Shown here: positions 1-7,840 of the stretch, piece by piece
How the letters are laid out: every line of letters starts with the position of its first letter
Position numbering within the stretch: position 1 is the first letter of the stretch
Assembly (NCBI GenBank): GCA_002323995.1
Contig: DCQY01000118.1
Coordinates: forward strand, 40,852-60,456
Direction: 5' to 3'
Source: Akkermansiaceae bacterium UBA1506
Lineage (GTDB): Bacteria; Verrucomicrobiota; Verrucomicrobiia; Verrucomicrobiales; DEV007
Length of the DNA stretch: 19,605 nt
Notes under the pieces: generated by a model
What the model was told of the DNA's origin: nothing
The model's database searches: none
Seen by the model: only the letters and a program-made list of their open reading frames with translations
Translations under genes and position numbers: made by a program

Positions 1-167
1 TCCTCAAATTCGCCGCAAAAGGCTGGCGAAATAAGGGGGGCAGAGGCATCAGCTGCCTTTTAAGTTCTCGTAGAAAAAACGCGGTAATCTGGCTCCAGAC
101 AGATCACAGATCAAAACAACAAGAGAACTGAGTCAGGTCTCACGCATTTTCGAACCGCCCTCCCACC
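1..167. other. left flank, no gene seen
   Basis: No convincing coding sequence. Two small hairpins can be drawn. TTCGCC (9-14) pairs with GGCGAA (25-30). GGCAG (39-43) pairs with CTGCC (53-57) and is followed by TTTT on the plus strand. The second could be a weak terminator for a plus-strand gene left of the window; the first lies just past the DUF1501 gene on the minus strand. Both stems are short (5-6 bp). Confidence 0.3.
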
Positions 168-1598
168 TCAGGCGAGGATCTGCTTGATGAGGTGACCATG
201 CACATCGGTTAGTCTCATATCCCGGCCGCCGAAGCGGAACGTACTCCGAGTATGGTCGATGCCGAGTAAATGCAACATGGTGGCGTGAAGATCGTGCATC
301 TCAAATCGATCGGTCACCGCTTTGTAACCCCATTCATCGGTTTCACCCACCGAGATACCTCCTTTAACGCCACCACCGGCCATCCAGGTGGTAAAACCAA
401 AAGGGTTATGGTCACGGCCGTCAGTACCTTGAGCAAAAGGGGTGCGCCCGAACTCACCCGACCAGACAACCAAGGTTGAGTCGAGAAGTCCTCGACCTTT
501 AAGATCTTTGATCAGAGCTGCTATGGGCTGGTCCACCGTTTTGCAGTTCTTGGTATGCCCATCGTGGAGTTTTTTGTGCTGATCCCAACGGTCGCCATTG
601 CCACCGGGACAAGTCAGCTCAATGAACCGAACGCCTCGTTCGACAAGGCGTCGCGCAAGCAAACACTGCAACCCAAAAGTCTTTGTGTTTTTAAACTCAG
701 CATCCAGTCCGTAGAGCTTCTTCACTGCATCAGATTCGCCGGAGAGATCCATCAAGTCGGGAACTGCCGTCTGCATGCGATAGGCCGTTTCATAATTTTG
801 GATCGCGGTTTCCACCGCCGGATCAAAACCAACTTCTTCGCCCCGCGCCCGATCAAGATTGCGAAGCAAGTCAAGCTTGCGTCGCTGTAATCCGGGAACC
901 TTTTCAACAGATTGGATGTTCGCGATAGGCTTATCACGTGGCAGAAAAACCGACCCCTGATAAGAAGCAGGCAAAAACCCGGAGCCAAAACAATCCAACC
1001 CCCCCGGCGGAATCAATCCACCGTTCAAAACCACATAGCCAGGGAGGTTCTCATTCTCGGAACCCAGACCATAACCTAACCACGCTCCCATACTGGGGCG
1101 ACCCTGCAGCCCGCTGCCGGTGTGAAGAAAGTAATTCGCAAAAGTATGCTCAGAAAAATTGGAAGTCATCGACTTCACGAACGCGATTTCATCAACGACC
1201 TCTTTCTCGGCAAGGAAAGGAAATAAGTCGCTGACCCAGGCACCACTCTCACCTCGCTGCTTAAATTCCCATTGGGATTTCAGCACCTTACCGATGGTGT
1301 CAAACTGCGTCGGAGCCAACTCACCAATCACTTCCCTCGGATCACGACCATGGTATTTATCGAGCAGCGGCTTGTAGTCGAATGTATCCACCTGCGACGG
1401 ACCACCGTCCATATAAAGAAAAATAACGTTGGTCGCCTTTGGCGCGTGATGCGGCGACTTTGGTGCCAGCGGATTAGCAGAGGCTTTCGCCTCGTCCGCC
1501 ATCATTGCTTGCAAGGCAACGCTGCCAAATCCCATGGCACATCCTTTGAGCATCTCCCGACGAGAACTTGGCCCCTTGATGAAATTCCCACAATGCAT
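168..1598 (-). CDS. DUF1501 family exported protein (sulfatase-like fold), Tat signal
   Basis: A 476-residue DUF1501 protein. This family is related to alkaline phosphatase/sulfatase superfamily enzymes and is greatly expanded in Planctomycetes and Verrucomicrobia; its reaction is not established. The N-terminus carries a twin-arginine signal (S-R-R-E-M-L-K, Arg13-Arg14, then a hydrophobic stretch), so export folded through Tat is likely. Family hallmarks visible: YMDGGPSQVDTFD at about 62-74, SGEFGRTP at 380-387, GRDHNP at 394-399, and an ending of the HLLGIDH...RLTDVHGH type. Full length. The ATG at 1598 has AAGGA just upstream, one of the better ribosome sites in the window. It starts 12 bases after the stop of the PSD1 gene on the same strand, so the two are almost certainly co-transcribed. 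This pairing is typical of the phylum and suggests a joint role, often assumed to be polysaccharide use (inference). Confidence 0.93.
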   Translation of the reverse strand: MHCGNFIKGPSSRREMLKGCAMGFGSVALQAMMADEAKASANPLAPKSPHHAPKATNVIFLYMDGGPSQVDTFDYKPLLDKYHGRDPREVIGELAPTQFDTIGKVLKSQWEFKQRGESGAWVSDLFPFLAEKEVVDEIAFVKSMTSNFSEHTFANYFLHTGSGLQGRPSMGAWLGYGLGSENENLPGYVVLNGGLIPPGGLDCFGSGFLPASYQGSVFLPRDKPIANIQSVEKVPGLQRRKLDLLRNLDRARGEEVGFDPAVETAIQNYETAYRMQTAVPDLMDLSGESDAVKKLYGLDAEFKNTKTFGLQCLLARRLVERGVRFIELTCPGGNGDRWDQHKKLHDGHTKNCKTVDQPIAALIKDLKGRGLLDSTLVVWSGEFGRTPFAQGTDGRDHNPFGFTTWMAGGGVKGGISVGETDEWGYKAVTDRFEMHDLHATMLHLLGIDHTRSTFRFGGRDMRLTDVHGHLIKQILA

Positions 1599-1610
1599 TC
1601 TCGTTCCTTC

Positions 1611-4436
1611 TTAATGGATAAAGATGAATTCCTTCATGTTGACCATGACGTGGCCAACGTTCGCCCAAACTTCTTTTGGATCTGCCCCGGCTGCCGTCTC
1701 CGACTCGAAAAATGATAGAACACTTTCCATCTCAGATTCACCCGGTTCGCGGCCTAGCGCTTTGAGATACATGTCGCTGATTTTCTCCTGAGGAGATTCC
1801 TCCGTTCCCACCATCAACTGACCCCATTTTTGACTCTGCTCCAAGACGAAGGGGTCATTCATCATGACAAGAGCCTGCGACGGCACATTTGAAACACTGC
1901 GACGCCCTTTGGGTCCAAATGGACTGGGAACGTCAAAAGTCAGCATGAAAGGAGAGAGAAAGTTCCGATAAACCGCCCCGTAAATGCTGCGGCGCCCCGA
2001 GCCATCCAGAGGCCCGCTCTTGCGACCGCCTCGTCCAGTCATGAAGGCGGTGCGATGCGTCGCAATCGAAGGCCCGTGCATAGTGGTGTCCAACCCTCCT
2101 GAAACGGCAAGAATCGAATCACGAATCACCTCACCTGTAAGGCGCTTCACCGGCATCCGGTGCAGCAACTCATTCGCTTCATCTGTATTAGCCAATATCT
2201 CGGAGTTAATTCGCGGGTTGGCCTCAGACGACTGGCGATACGTTGAAGACAAGACGATCTCTCGAATCATCTTCTTCACTGACCAATCATTTTTCACTAG
2301 TTCTGACGCCAACCAGTCTAGTAATTCAGGGTGCGTCGGCAACTGACCCATCGGACCAAAGTCATCCACTGATGCCACAATGCCACGGCCGAAGAGGTGA
2401 TGCCAAATTCGGTTCACCAAAACTCTTGATGTTAGGGGGTTCTCAGCGCTCGCCACTTCGTTGGCCAGCCCAAGCCGATCAACTTCTTTGCCGCCTAAGG
2501 CAGTTAGAAATCGACGCGGCACCTTCTCGCCCAGCGAGCGGTGACTCCCGCGAATATAGACTGCAGCCCCCTCAGGAGTACCCTCTGCCATCGCCAGCGC
2601 GAACCTCGGTTTCGGAAGTTGGTTTGCCAGGCTCTGCCCCTCCTTGATGAGTGCCTCGACTTCGTCATCCAAAGCAATAGTCGGCTCCACTTTTGTTTCT
2701 GCAGGCACCGGTCCCCCAATGCGCACTTCATCCAGAATGACGTCTCCGTCGCCTTCATCCGAAAACTCGAGGTAGACCCGATGACCGATATATTTACCAA
2801 GTTTTCCTTTCATGGTCAGCCACTTGAACTGGCCCTTAGTGTCAACGTCTTTTATCACCGCTCCGTTGAACAGTAGCGACGAATAACGAGCCATCTGGTA
2901 ATTGTCGACTATTAGTCTGACAGACACCGAGGATCCTTTTGCCCTAACGTAGATGGTGTCTCCGTCCAAGGTGAAGGTGGGTGACCTGAGACTTCCAACC
3001 TGAGCCTGACCAAAAATCCCCGAGTCGACCGTGCCAGGCAAAGTCAGGGAGTTGTTCGAATCGAATCGCACTCCAGGTTGATTACCCGCACCCGCAAACG
3101 CGAATCCGCTTGTGCTCCAACCTTCCGGAATGACACCTTCGGAAAAGTCTTCGAACGCTTCATCCTTGGTGGTCGAAACCCCAAGCTCCATGACCGGAAG
3201 TTTGGCATCAATTTTCGTCTTTAACTTCTCCAGTTTGGCTCGCACTTCTTCGCGCTGGCGGTGAGGATCAAGGGGATACTCCTGACGGGCGCTACTGTGA
3301 ATATAGGCTGTCATCGCATAATAATCAGCCGCTGAAATCGCATCAAACTTGTGATCATGGCAACGGGCGCAAGAGATCGTCAGGCCGAGAAAGCTTTTCC
3401 CGAACACATCCAGTTGGTTGTCCATGATCTCGCTCTCATTCGCGAGAACGTCCGTGGGAGCATGGGTCGCTTCATGAAAATACCAGAAACCGGTTCCGAT
3501 AACTGACTCGTTAAAGTCTTCCTTCGGATTTCGGCGAGGTTCGTTTAGGAGGTCCCCGGCGATATGCTCGCGAACAAACTGATCGTAGGCTACATCCTCG
3601 TTAAACGCCCGTATGAGGTAGTCGCGATATTCGAAGGCATGAGGAATCGTGTAGTCGAACTCGTGACCATAACTCTCCGCATAGCGAACCAGATCCATCC
3701 AGTGGCGGGCCCATCTCTCGCCGTAGTGAGGCGAATCGAGCAGTCGATCTACGACCTTCTCGAAAGCGTCAGGTGAATCATCTTCGTCAAAGGCTCGAAT
3801 CTCGTCCGGCGTTGGAGGTAAACCGGTCAAATCAAAATAGACTCGTCGAAGCCAGATTGATTTTTCCGCTTCTTCTGCCGGAAGGAGACCGCCCTTCTCG
3901 AGGCGGTCTAGAATGAAATAATCGACCCCGCTCCTCGGCCATTCGTTTGCTTCAACGGAAGGCTCCTCGGGACGCTCAACCGAGCGCCAACTCCAGTGTT
4001 CCGACCGACGCTTTTCGAGATTGAAACCTTCTTTTTTTCCTTCACGCAGTGGCACCGGTTCGTCCGGCCAGACGGCACCGTCCGCGATCCACTTCTCAAA
4101 ATCCTTTACGATCGCCTCGCTCAACTTTTCCTTCGGCGGCATTTGCAAATCGACATTTCCATAGCGGATGGATTCGATCAGGAGACTTGCCTCCACATTA
4201 CCCGGAACAATCGCCGCCCTTGTCTCGCCTCCCTCGAGCAGATTCTCACGATGATCGACTAAGAGGTCACCCTTAAGCTTCTCCGAATCAGAAGCATGAC
4301 ACTGGTAACATTTCTCGGCCAATACCGGCCGGATTCGCTTCTCGAAAAACTCAAGTGAATCGGTAGAGGCTGCCTTGGCGGCGACACCCCCTGCAACGAG
4401 GCAGGAAACGATCGCTATCTGACAGAAGGGATTCAT
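1611..4436 (-). CDS. PSD1 / planctomycete cytochrome C domain protein (DUF1549-DUF1553)
   Basis: A 941-residue exported protein. Order of parts: signal peptide (about 1-23); planctomycete cytochrome C domain with heme site C43-Y-Q-C-H47 and a likely distal Met99 in LQMPPK; DUF1549 (about 165-375), which contains a second C-x-x-C-H at 356-360 (CARCH, followed by DHKFD); a beta-rich insertion (about 430-575) ending in DVILDEVRIGG, which looks like a jelly-roll or carbohydrate-binding-like module; then DUF1553 (about 630-930) ending in NMKEFIFIH. This order is normal for the PSCyt1-PSCyt2-PSD1 family of Planctomycetes and Verrucomicrobia. It is presumably a periplasmic c-type cytochrome; substrate and electron partner are unknown. 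First gene of a unit with the DUF1501 gene 12 bases downstream. No clear Shine-Dalgarno before the ATG, but the start gives a good signal peptide. The family call is secure, the function is not. Confidence 0.93.
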   Translation of the reverse strand: MNPFCQIAIVSCLVAGGVAAKAASTDSLEFFEKRIRPVLAEKCYQCHASDSEKLKGDLLVDHRENLLEGGETRAAIVPGNVEASLLIESIRYGNVDLQMPPKEKLSEAIVKDFEKWIADGAVWPDEPVPLREGKKEGFNLEKRRSEHWSWRSVERPEEPSVEANEWPRSGVDYFILDRLEKGGLLPAEEAEKSIWLRRVYFDLTGLPPTPDEIRAFDEDDSPDAFEKVVDRLLDSPHYGERWARHWMDLVRYAESYGHEFDYTIPHAFEYRDYLIRAFNEDVAYDQFVREHIAGDLLNEPRRNPKEDFNESVIGTGFWYFHEATHAPTDVLANESEIMDNQLDVFGKSFLGLTISCARCHDHKFDAISAADYYAMTAYIHSSARQEYPLDPHRQREEVRAKLEKLKTKIDAKLPVMELGVSTTKDEAFEDFSEGVIPEGWSTSGFAFAGAGNQPGVRFDSNNSLTLPGTVDSGIFGQAQVGSLRSPTFTLDGDTIYVRAKGSSVSVRLIVDNYQMARYSSLLFNGAVIKDVDTKGQFKWLTMKGKLGKYIGHRVYLEFSDEGDGDVILDEVRIGGPVPAETKVEPTIALDDEVEALIKEGQSLANQLPKPRFALAMAEGTPEGAAVYIRGSHRSLGEKVPRRFLTALGGKEVDRLGLANEVASAENPLTSRVLVNRIWHHLFGRGIVASVDDFGPMGQLPTHPELLDWLASELVKNDWSVKKMIREIVLSSTYRQSSEANPRINSEILANTDEANELLHRMPVKRLTGEVIRDSILAVSGGLDTTMHGPSIATHRTAFMTGRGGRKSGPLDGSGRRSIYGAVYRNFLSPFMLTFDVPSPFGPKGRRSVSNVPSQALVMMNDPFVLEQSQKWGQLMVGTEESPQEKISDMYLKALGREPGESEMESVLSFFESETAAGADPKEVWANVGHVMVNMKEFIFIH

Positions 4437-4726
4437 AAGGGGTCTTAGGAGTATACGAAATTTGCTGAAGATTCGGCGAGCTCACAAATTAATTAGGGAC
4501 ACATTTTAATACGATTTTCACGAATAATAACCTTATTCGCACGACCCGTGCTAAAGTTTGCTATATTTCACGCGAATTCGCCATGGCCCGTCCTCAATTT
4601 GAATAAGTGGGCATTCAAATCGGAGAGGCATGACTGAAATTTACTGGCTACTTGTCGACAATCCTTTTCAGTTTAGTTGGCACCAGAATTGTTGAAGCTG
4701 GCTGATTTTACCTTTAGGTGTCACCG
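4437..4726. promoter_or_regulatory. divergent intergenic control region
   Basis: About 290 bases between the minus-strand PSD1 gene and the plus-strand MBL gene. The part near 4480-4570 is clearly AT-rich compared with the genes and must hold promoters for both directions, though no convincing -35/-10 pair could be fixed. It includes a 7-bp-arm dyad (4521-4539, separate entry) and a 10-bp perfect palindrome TTGTCGACAA at 4652-4661. No coding sequence seen. Confidence 0.5.
4521..4539. promoter_or_regulatory. inverted repeat, candidate operator
   Basis: CGAATAA (4521-4527), spacer taacc, TTATTCG (4533-4539): perfect 7-bp arms with a 5-base gap, in the AT-rich part of a divergent promoter region. 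The geometry (about 12 bases centre to centre) suits a dimeric helix-turn-helix regulator. The bound protein is unknown and no adjacent regulator gene exists, so the operator role is inferred. Confidence 0.4.
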
Positions 4727-5350
4727 ATGGCTGATTTCCACATCGAACCGTTTTGCGGCGGTCTCTTCCAAACCAACGGTTATCTCTTTCGTTGTGGTGA
4801 CAAGAACTGGCTGTTTGACGCCCCTGAAGGTGCTGCCGACTGGCTATTGGAGAAAGGGGTCACTCTCGACGGGCTAATCTTGACTCATCAGCATCATGAC
4901 CACGTCATCGGAGCCGGCAAAGTGGTCGAGGCATTCGGGTGCCCCGTATGGGCTCATACTGAACCTTCCGAAGATCTCACCATGGCAAAACGCCTCGAGA
5001 CCATGATCGGCATGCCATGTGATCTTGACCCGTATCAAATCGATCACCTCCTCAAGGGGGAAACCGCCCTCCATCTACCGGAACTACCGGTCAAAATTCT
5101 TCACGTTCCCGGTCACTCACCGGACAGTCTTTGTTTCTTGATCGAAGGTCACCCGCTCCTCGTGGGTGGCGACGTCCTCTTCAGTGGAGGCATCGGTCGC
5201 ACCGATTTCCCGCACGGTGATCACGATCTCCTGATTTCAGGAATCAAGGAGAAGCTCTGGCAGCTCGCCGACGAGACTCAAGTTCTTCCCGGGCACGGCC
5301 CCACCACCACCATCGGAATCGAAAAAGCGACCAATCCTTTCCTTCAATAA
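4727..5350 (+). CDS. MBL-fold metallo-hydrolase, glyoxalase II-like
   Basis: A 207-residue metallo-beta-lactamase fold hydrolase of the glyoxalase II/YcbL type, cytoplasmic (no signal peptide). Metal ligands: the H54-x-H56-x-D58-H59 motif in LTHQHHDHV; a third histidine in VPGHSPDS; an aspartate in GGDVLFSGGIGRTD; and a last histidine in VLPGHGPTT. The IGRTDFP stretch is typical of YcbL-like members. Such enzymes hydrolyse thioesters such as S-lactoylglutathione or related compounds; the real substrate cannot be read from sequence. A GTG at 4718 would add three residues, but AGGTG at 4716-4720 sits well as a ribosome site for the ATG at 4727. The stop codon lies one base from the end of a minus-strand DUF1501 remnant, a sign of a past rearrangement junction. 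Confidence 0.88.
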   Translation: MADFHIEPFCGGLFQTNGYLFRCGDKNWLFDAPEGAADWLLEKGVTLDGLILTHQHHDHVIGAGKVVEAFGCPVWAHTEPSEDLTMAKRLETMIGMPCDLDPYQIDHLLKGETALHLPELPVKILHVPGHSPDSLCFLIEGHPLLVGGDVLFSGGIGRTDFPHGDHDLLISGIKEKLWQLADETQVLPGHGPTTTIGIEKATNPFLQ

Positions 5351-5351
5351 G

Positions 5352-5537
5352 TCAGGCAAGGATGTCTTTCACTACGTGACCGTGTACATCGGTCAGGCGA
5401 AAGTGACGCCCCTGGAACTTGTAGGTCAACTTCTCGTGATCAATACCGAGCAAGTGCATGATCCAATAGAACAGGCTCACGACGAGCGATTGAAAATCTT
5501 CGTCGGGCTCTGGTCCCCTACAATCCGCTCCATTTTT
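5352..5537 (-). pseudogene. remnant of a second DUF1501 gene (C-terminal end only)
   Basis: Read on the minus strand, codons from 5462 down to the TGA at 5352-5354 spell a DUF1501 C-terminus: HLLGIDHEKLTYKF, then QGRHFRLTDVHGH and VVKDILA. Over the last 34 residues it matches the intact DUF1501 protein of this window at 23 positions by eye, so it is a paralogue rather than a fresh copy. Upstream, the same frame stays open only to an in-frame TGA at 5538-5540, and that part (DEDFQSLVVSLFYW) does not resemble the family. The rest of the roughly 450-residue protein, including signal and catalytic motifs, is missing. No start codon or ribosome site fits. It ends next to the MBL gene's stop, tail to tail. 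Most likely a decayed leftover of a deletion or insertion. Confidence 0.78.
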
Positions 5538-5577
5538 TCAACCCCCATCAAACTTTCCTAACCTCGGCATTACACAG

Positions 5578-5607
5578 AAAAGCCCCACCCGTTCGGGTGA
5601 GGCTTTT
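5578..5607. terminator. hairpin terminator downstream of clpP
   Basis: Stem AAAAGCC/GGCTTTT (5578-5584 with 5601-5607), one C-A mismatch, then CACCC/GGGTG closing a GTTC loop (5586-5599). The outer A/T pairs give a short U-run whichever strand is transcribed, so it could work both ways. It lies 30 bases past the clpP stop (minus) and just beyond the DUF1501 remnant. The best-formed terminator in the window. Confidence 0.8.
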
Positions 5608-5636
5608 CCATAAATGGTAACGAAGGCTGGGACAGA

Positions 5637-6302
5637 TCAGGAATCAGCCCCTGGGTTTTTCTCGAGCACCTTGTCGATAAGACCGTATGCAGCCGCCTCT
5701 TCGGCGGGCATGTAGTTATCACGGTCGGCGTCACGCTCAATATCATCGACCGTCTTCCCAGTGTGGTGAGCGAGAATGATATTCAGGCGCTTTTTAAGGG
5801 AATACATGAATTCCACAGTCCGCTCCACATCGGAAGCCGTGCCCTGGGCACCACCGGAAACCTGGTGGATCATGATGTGGGAATTCGGAAGTGCGTAACG
5901 CTTACCCTTAGTTCCGGCTGTCAGGAGCACTGCACCCATGGAGGCTGCCATGCCCATGCAGTAGGTATTCACGTCACAAGTCACAAACTGCATCGTGTCG
6001 TAAATCGCGAGACCAGCCGTCACGGAACCACCGGGGCTGTTGATGTAGACATTAATATCCTTGTTAGGATCCTGCATCTGCAGGTAGAGCATTTGGGCGA
6101 TAATGTAGTTCGCCAGAGGATCACTGATACCTTCACCGATGAAGATGATGCGGTCTTTCATGAGGCGGGAAATCAGGTCAAATTGGACCATCGTATTTCC
6201 TTCCTTCTCGATGACACTCACGTTCTTCACCGGATCGATGATCCGCTGCTGAAGGTGAGGGGGAAGCATGGGGGAGAGTTCTTGTACGTCGTCTAGGGAC
6301 AT
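5637..6302 (-). CDS. clpP: ATP-dependent Clp protease proteolytic subunit
   Basis: A 221-residue ClpP serine peptidase. It forms the two-ring 14-mer chamber that degrades proteins unfolded by ClpX or ClpA/ClpC in the cytoplasm. The catalytic triad is complete: Ser121 in GMAASMGAV, His146 in PNSHIMIHQVSGG, Asp195 in ERDADRDNYM, with the same spacing as E. coli ClpP. The oxyanion region INSPGGSV and the DRIIFIGEGISD strand are conserved. The N-terminal segment before MVQFDLISRL is longer than usual; Met12 is an alternative start, and neither has a clear ribosome site. Located 62 bases after tig on the same strand, so a tig-clpP operon is expected. No clpX follows; a terminator closes the unit. 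Confidence 0.96.
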   Translation of the reverse strand: MSLDDVQELSPMLPPHLQQRIIDPVKNVSVIEKEGNTMVQFDLISRLMKDRIIFIGEGISDPLANYIIAQMLYLQMQDPNKDINVYINSPGGSVTAGLAIYDTMQFVTCDVNTYCMGMAASMGAVLLTAGTKGKRYALPNSHIMIHQVSGGAQGTASDVERTVEFMYSLKKRLNIILAHHTGKTVDDIERDADRDNYMPAEEAAAYGLIDKVLEKNPGADS

Positions 6303-6364
6303 GGCAGTTTTGTTTTTGAAAGTTTACGTGTGGACCAGGCGGTTCGTCCGGGAAAAGTAAGTCT

Positions 6365-7702
6365 TTAGTTCTCCTCGGCCGGCGCTTCAACCTCCGAGAC
6401 CTTAGCATTCGAGCGAAGAAACTCAATTGTCTTGGAGATAACAATGTCCTGACTGATATTCTCGAACCCGTTATTATCTCGGAGCTCGCGAGCGAGCTTT
6501 TTGACCGGGCGGCGCTGCTGCTGAGCCATCATCATGACTCGCTGGGAAACCTCTTCCTGTGAAGCGGTGATACCCTCCTTCTGAGCGATCTCTTCAAGAA
6601 TGAACATCGTCTTCACGTTGTTCTTAGCCTGCGTCTCGGCGCTCTTCATGAGATCTTCTTGGTTTTCTTCAATTTCGCCCTCACTCATGCCCTGCTCATA
6701 ACCACGGGAAACCATCTGATTCACCTGGCGCTGAGTTTCGTTAAAGACAATGTGTTGAGGCAGGTCAAAGGACATATCATCATTTAGGTGGGCAAGCAGC
6801 TGATTATCAATGATCTGATTGCGAGCCTGCTCCTGCTGCTGCTCAAACTGCTCGCGAACTTTGCCCTTAAGCTCCTCTAGTGATTCGGCTCCCATCGCCT
6901 TAGCGTGATCGTCGTCGAGGGTGGGTAATTCACGCTCCTTTACCTGCGTTACTTTGATATCATATTTCACGGTCTTGCCAGCAACTACCTCAACCGGAAA
7001 GTCCTCAGCATAGTCTGCATCAAAGGTCTTGGAATCCCCGGCGCTCATACCCTCGACTTCCTTCGATAGGCCGGGGATGAATTCGCGGGACTCTTCGCCC
7101 TCTTCTGGGACATCGACCCAATGACTTTCACCCTTGGCGAGTGGTCCTGCCTGTTCTTCGAGCTTGTCGGCAAGTGGTTCACCATCAAGCGTCGCTGTAT
7201 AGTCAACCACAACCAAGTCAGTTGGGACAGCGGCTCGGTCCACATCATTGGGAACTGCTTGCTGTTTTCGCATGTTGTTGAGGTAGCCATCGATCATTTC
7301 ATCGGTGACCTCCATCTTCTGAACTTCGACTTCGATTTCTTTGTAATCGGCAATTTCTACCTCGGGTTCGGTCACAACTTCAACCGCCAGCATATAGGAG
7401 CCGTCGGCTTCGAATTGTTCGCGCTCGACCTGAGCAATCCCGAGGATGGCCAGATTCTCTTTCTCGCGAGCTTCACTGTAGGCGGAGCGAGCCAGGCGAT
7501 CCTTCAACTCGCCTTCGATGTCGCTGGCATAGCGCTTTTCGATCACGCTTGCGGGAATTTTTCCGGGGCGAAAACCGGGAACTTTGGCCTGAGCAGAGTA
7601 GGCAGCAACGATCTGCTTGCGAGTATCGGTAACCGTATTGGCTGGGATCTCGGCCGAGAGGCGCGCTTTGCACTCAGGGAGGCGTTCGACAGTAATGTTC
7701 AT
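6365..7702 (-). CDS. tig: trigger factor, ribosome-associated chaperone / prolyl isomerase
   Basis: A 445-residue trigger factor (E. coli: 432). It binds the ribosome at the exit tunnel and shields nascent chains. N-terminal ribosome-binding domain with the signature G43-F-R-P-G-K-I-P50; a middle FKBP-type PPIase domain (about 160-255, VVVDYTATLDGEPLAD through VKYDIKVTQVKERELP); and a long helical, charged C-terminal arm with many Gln/Glu residues. First gene of a probable tig-clpP unit. The leader holds an 18-bp dyad 18 bases before the ATG (separate entry), which may bear on regulation; an AGGAA lies between dyad and start. A long open frame on the opposite strand (7121-7870) is a by-product of codon bias. 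Confidence 0.96.
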   Translation of the reverse strand: MNITVERLPECKARLSAEIPANTVTDTRKQIVAAYSAQAKVPGFRPGKIPASVIEKRYASDIEGELKDRLARSAYSEAREKENLAILGIAQVEREQFEADGSYMLAVEVVTEPEVEIADYKEIEVEVQKMEVTDEMIDGYLNNMRKQQAVPNDVDRAAVPTDLVVVDYTATLDGEPLADKLEEQAGPLAKGESHWVDVPEEGEESREFIPGLSKEVEGMSAGDSKTFDADYAEDFPVEVVAGKTVKYDIKVTQVKERELPTLDDDHAKAMGAESLEELKGKVREQFEQQQEQARNQIIDNQLLAHLNDDMSFDLPQHIVFNETQRQVNQMVSRGYEQGMSEGEIEENQEDLMKSAETQAKNNVKTMFILEEIAQKEGITASQEEVSQRVMMMAQQQRRPVKKLARELRDNNGFENISQDIVISKTIEFLRSNAKVSEVEAPAEEN

Positions 7703-7720
7703 AGCTTGGGATTTCCTGAA

Positions 7721-7738
7721 GGGAAGAAGGTTCTTCCC
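7721..7738. promoter_or_regulatory. 18-bp dyad in the tig leader
   Basis: GGGAAGAA (7721-7728), two bases GG, TTCTTCCC (7731-7738): perfect 8-bp arms. On the minus strand it ends 18 bases upstream of the tig ATG. In DNA it could be an operator; in RNA it would fold to a hairpin next to the weak AGGAA ribosome site and could affect initiation. It is not the CIRCE heat-shock element. Function unknown. Confidence 0.45.
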
Positions 7739-7840
7739 AATAAGGGGCGGGAATCTAGATCAAGCCTTTCGTATTTGCACCCTATAAATTTCGCAGATTT
7801 TTTGAACGAAAACCGTCCGAGACGAGCCGCTAACCGGTCT

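Noticed and set aside
5376..5561. 61-codon plus-strand frame after the MBL gene
   Set aside because: It is the complement of the DUF1501 remnant, whose family signature is on the minus strand.
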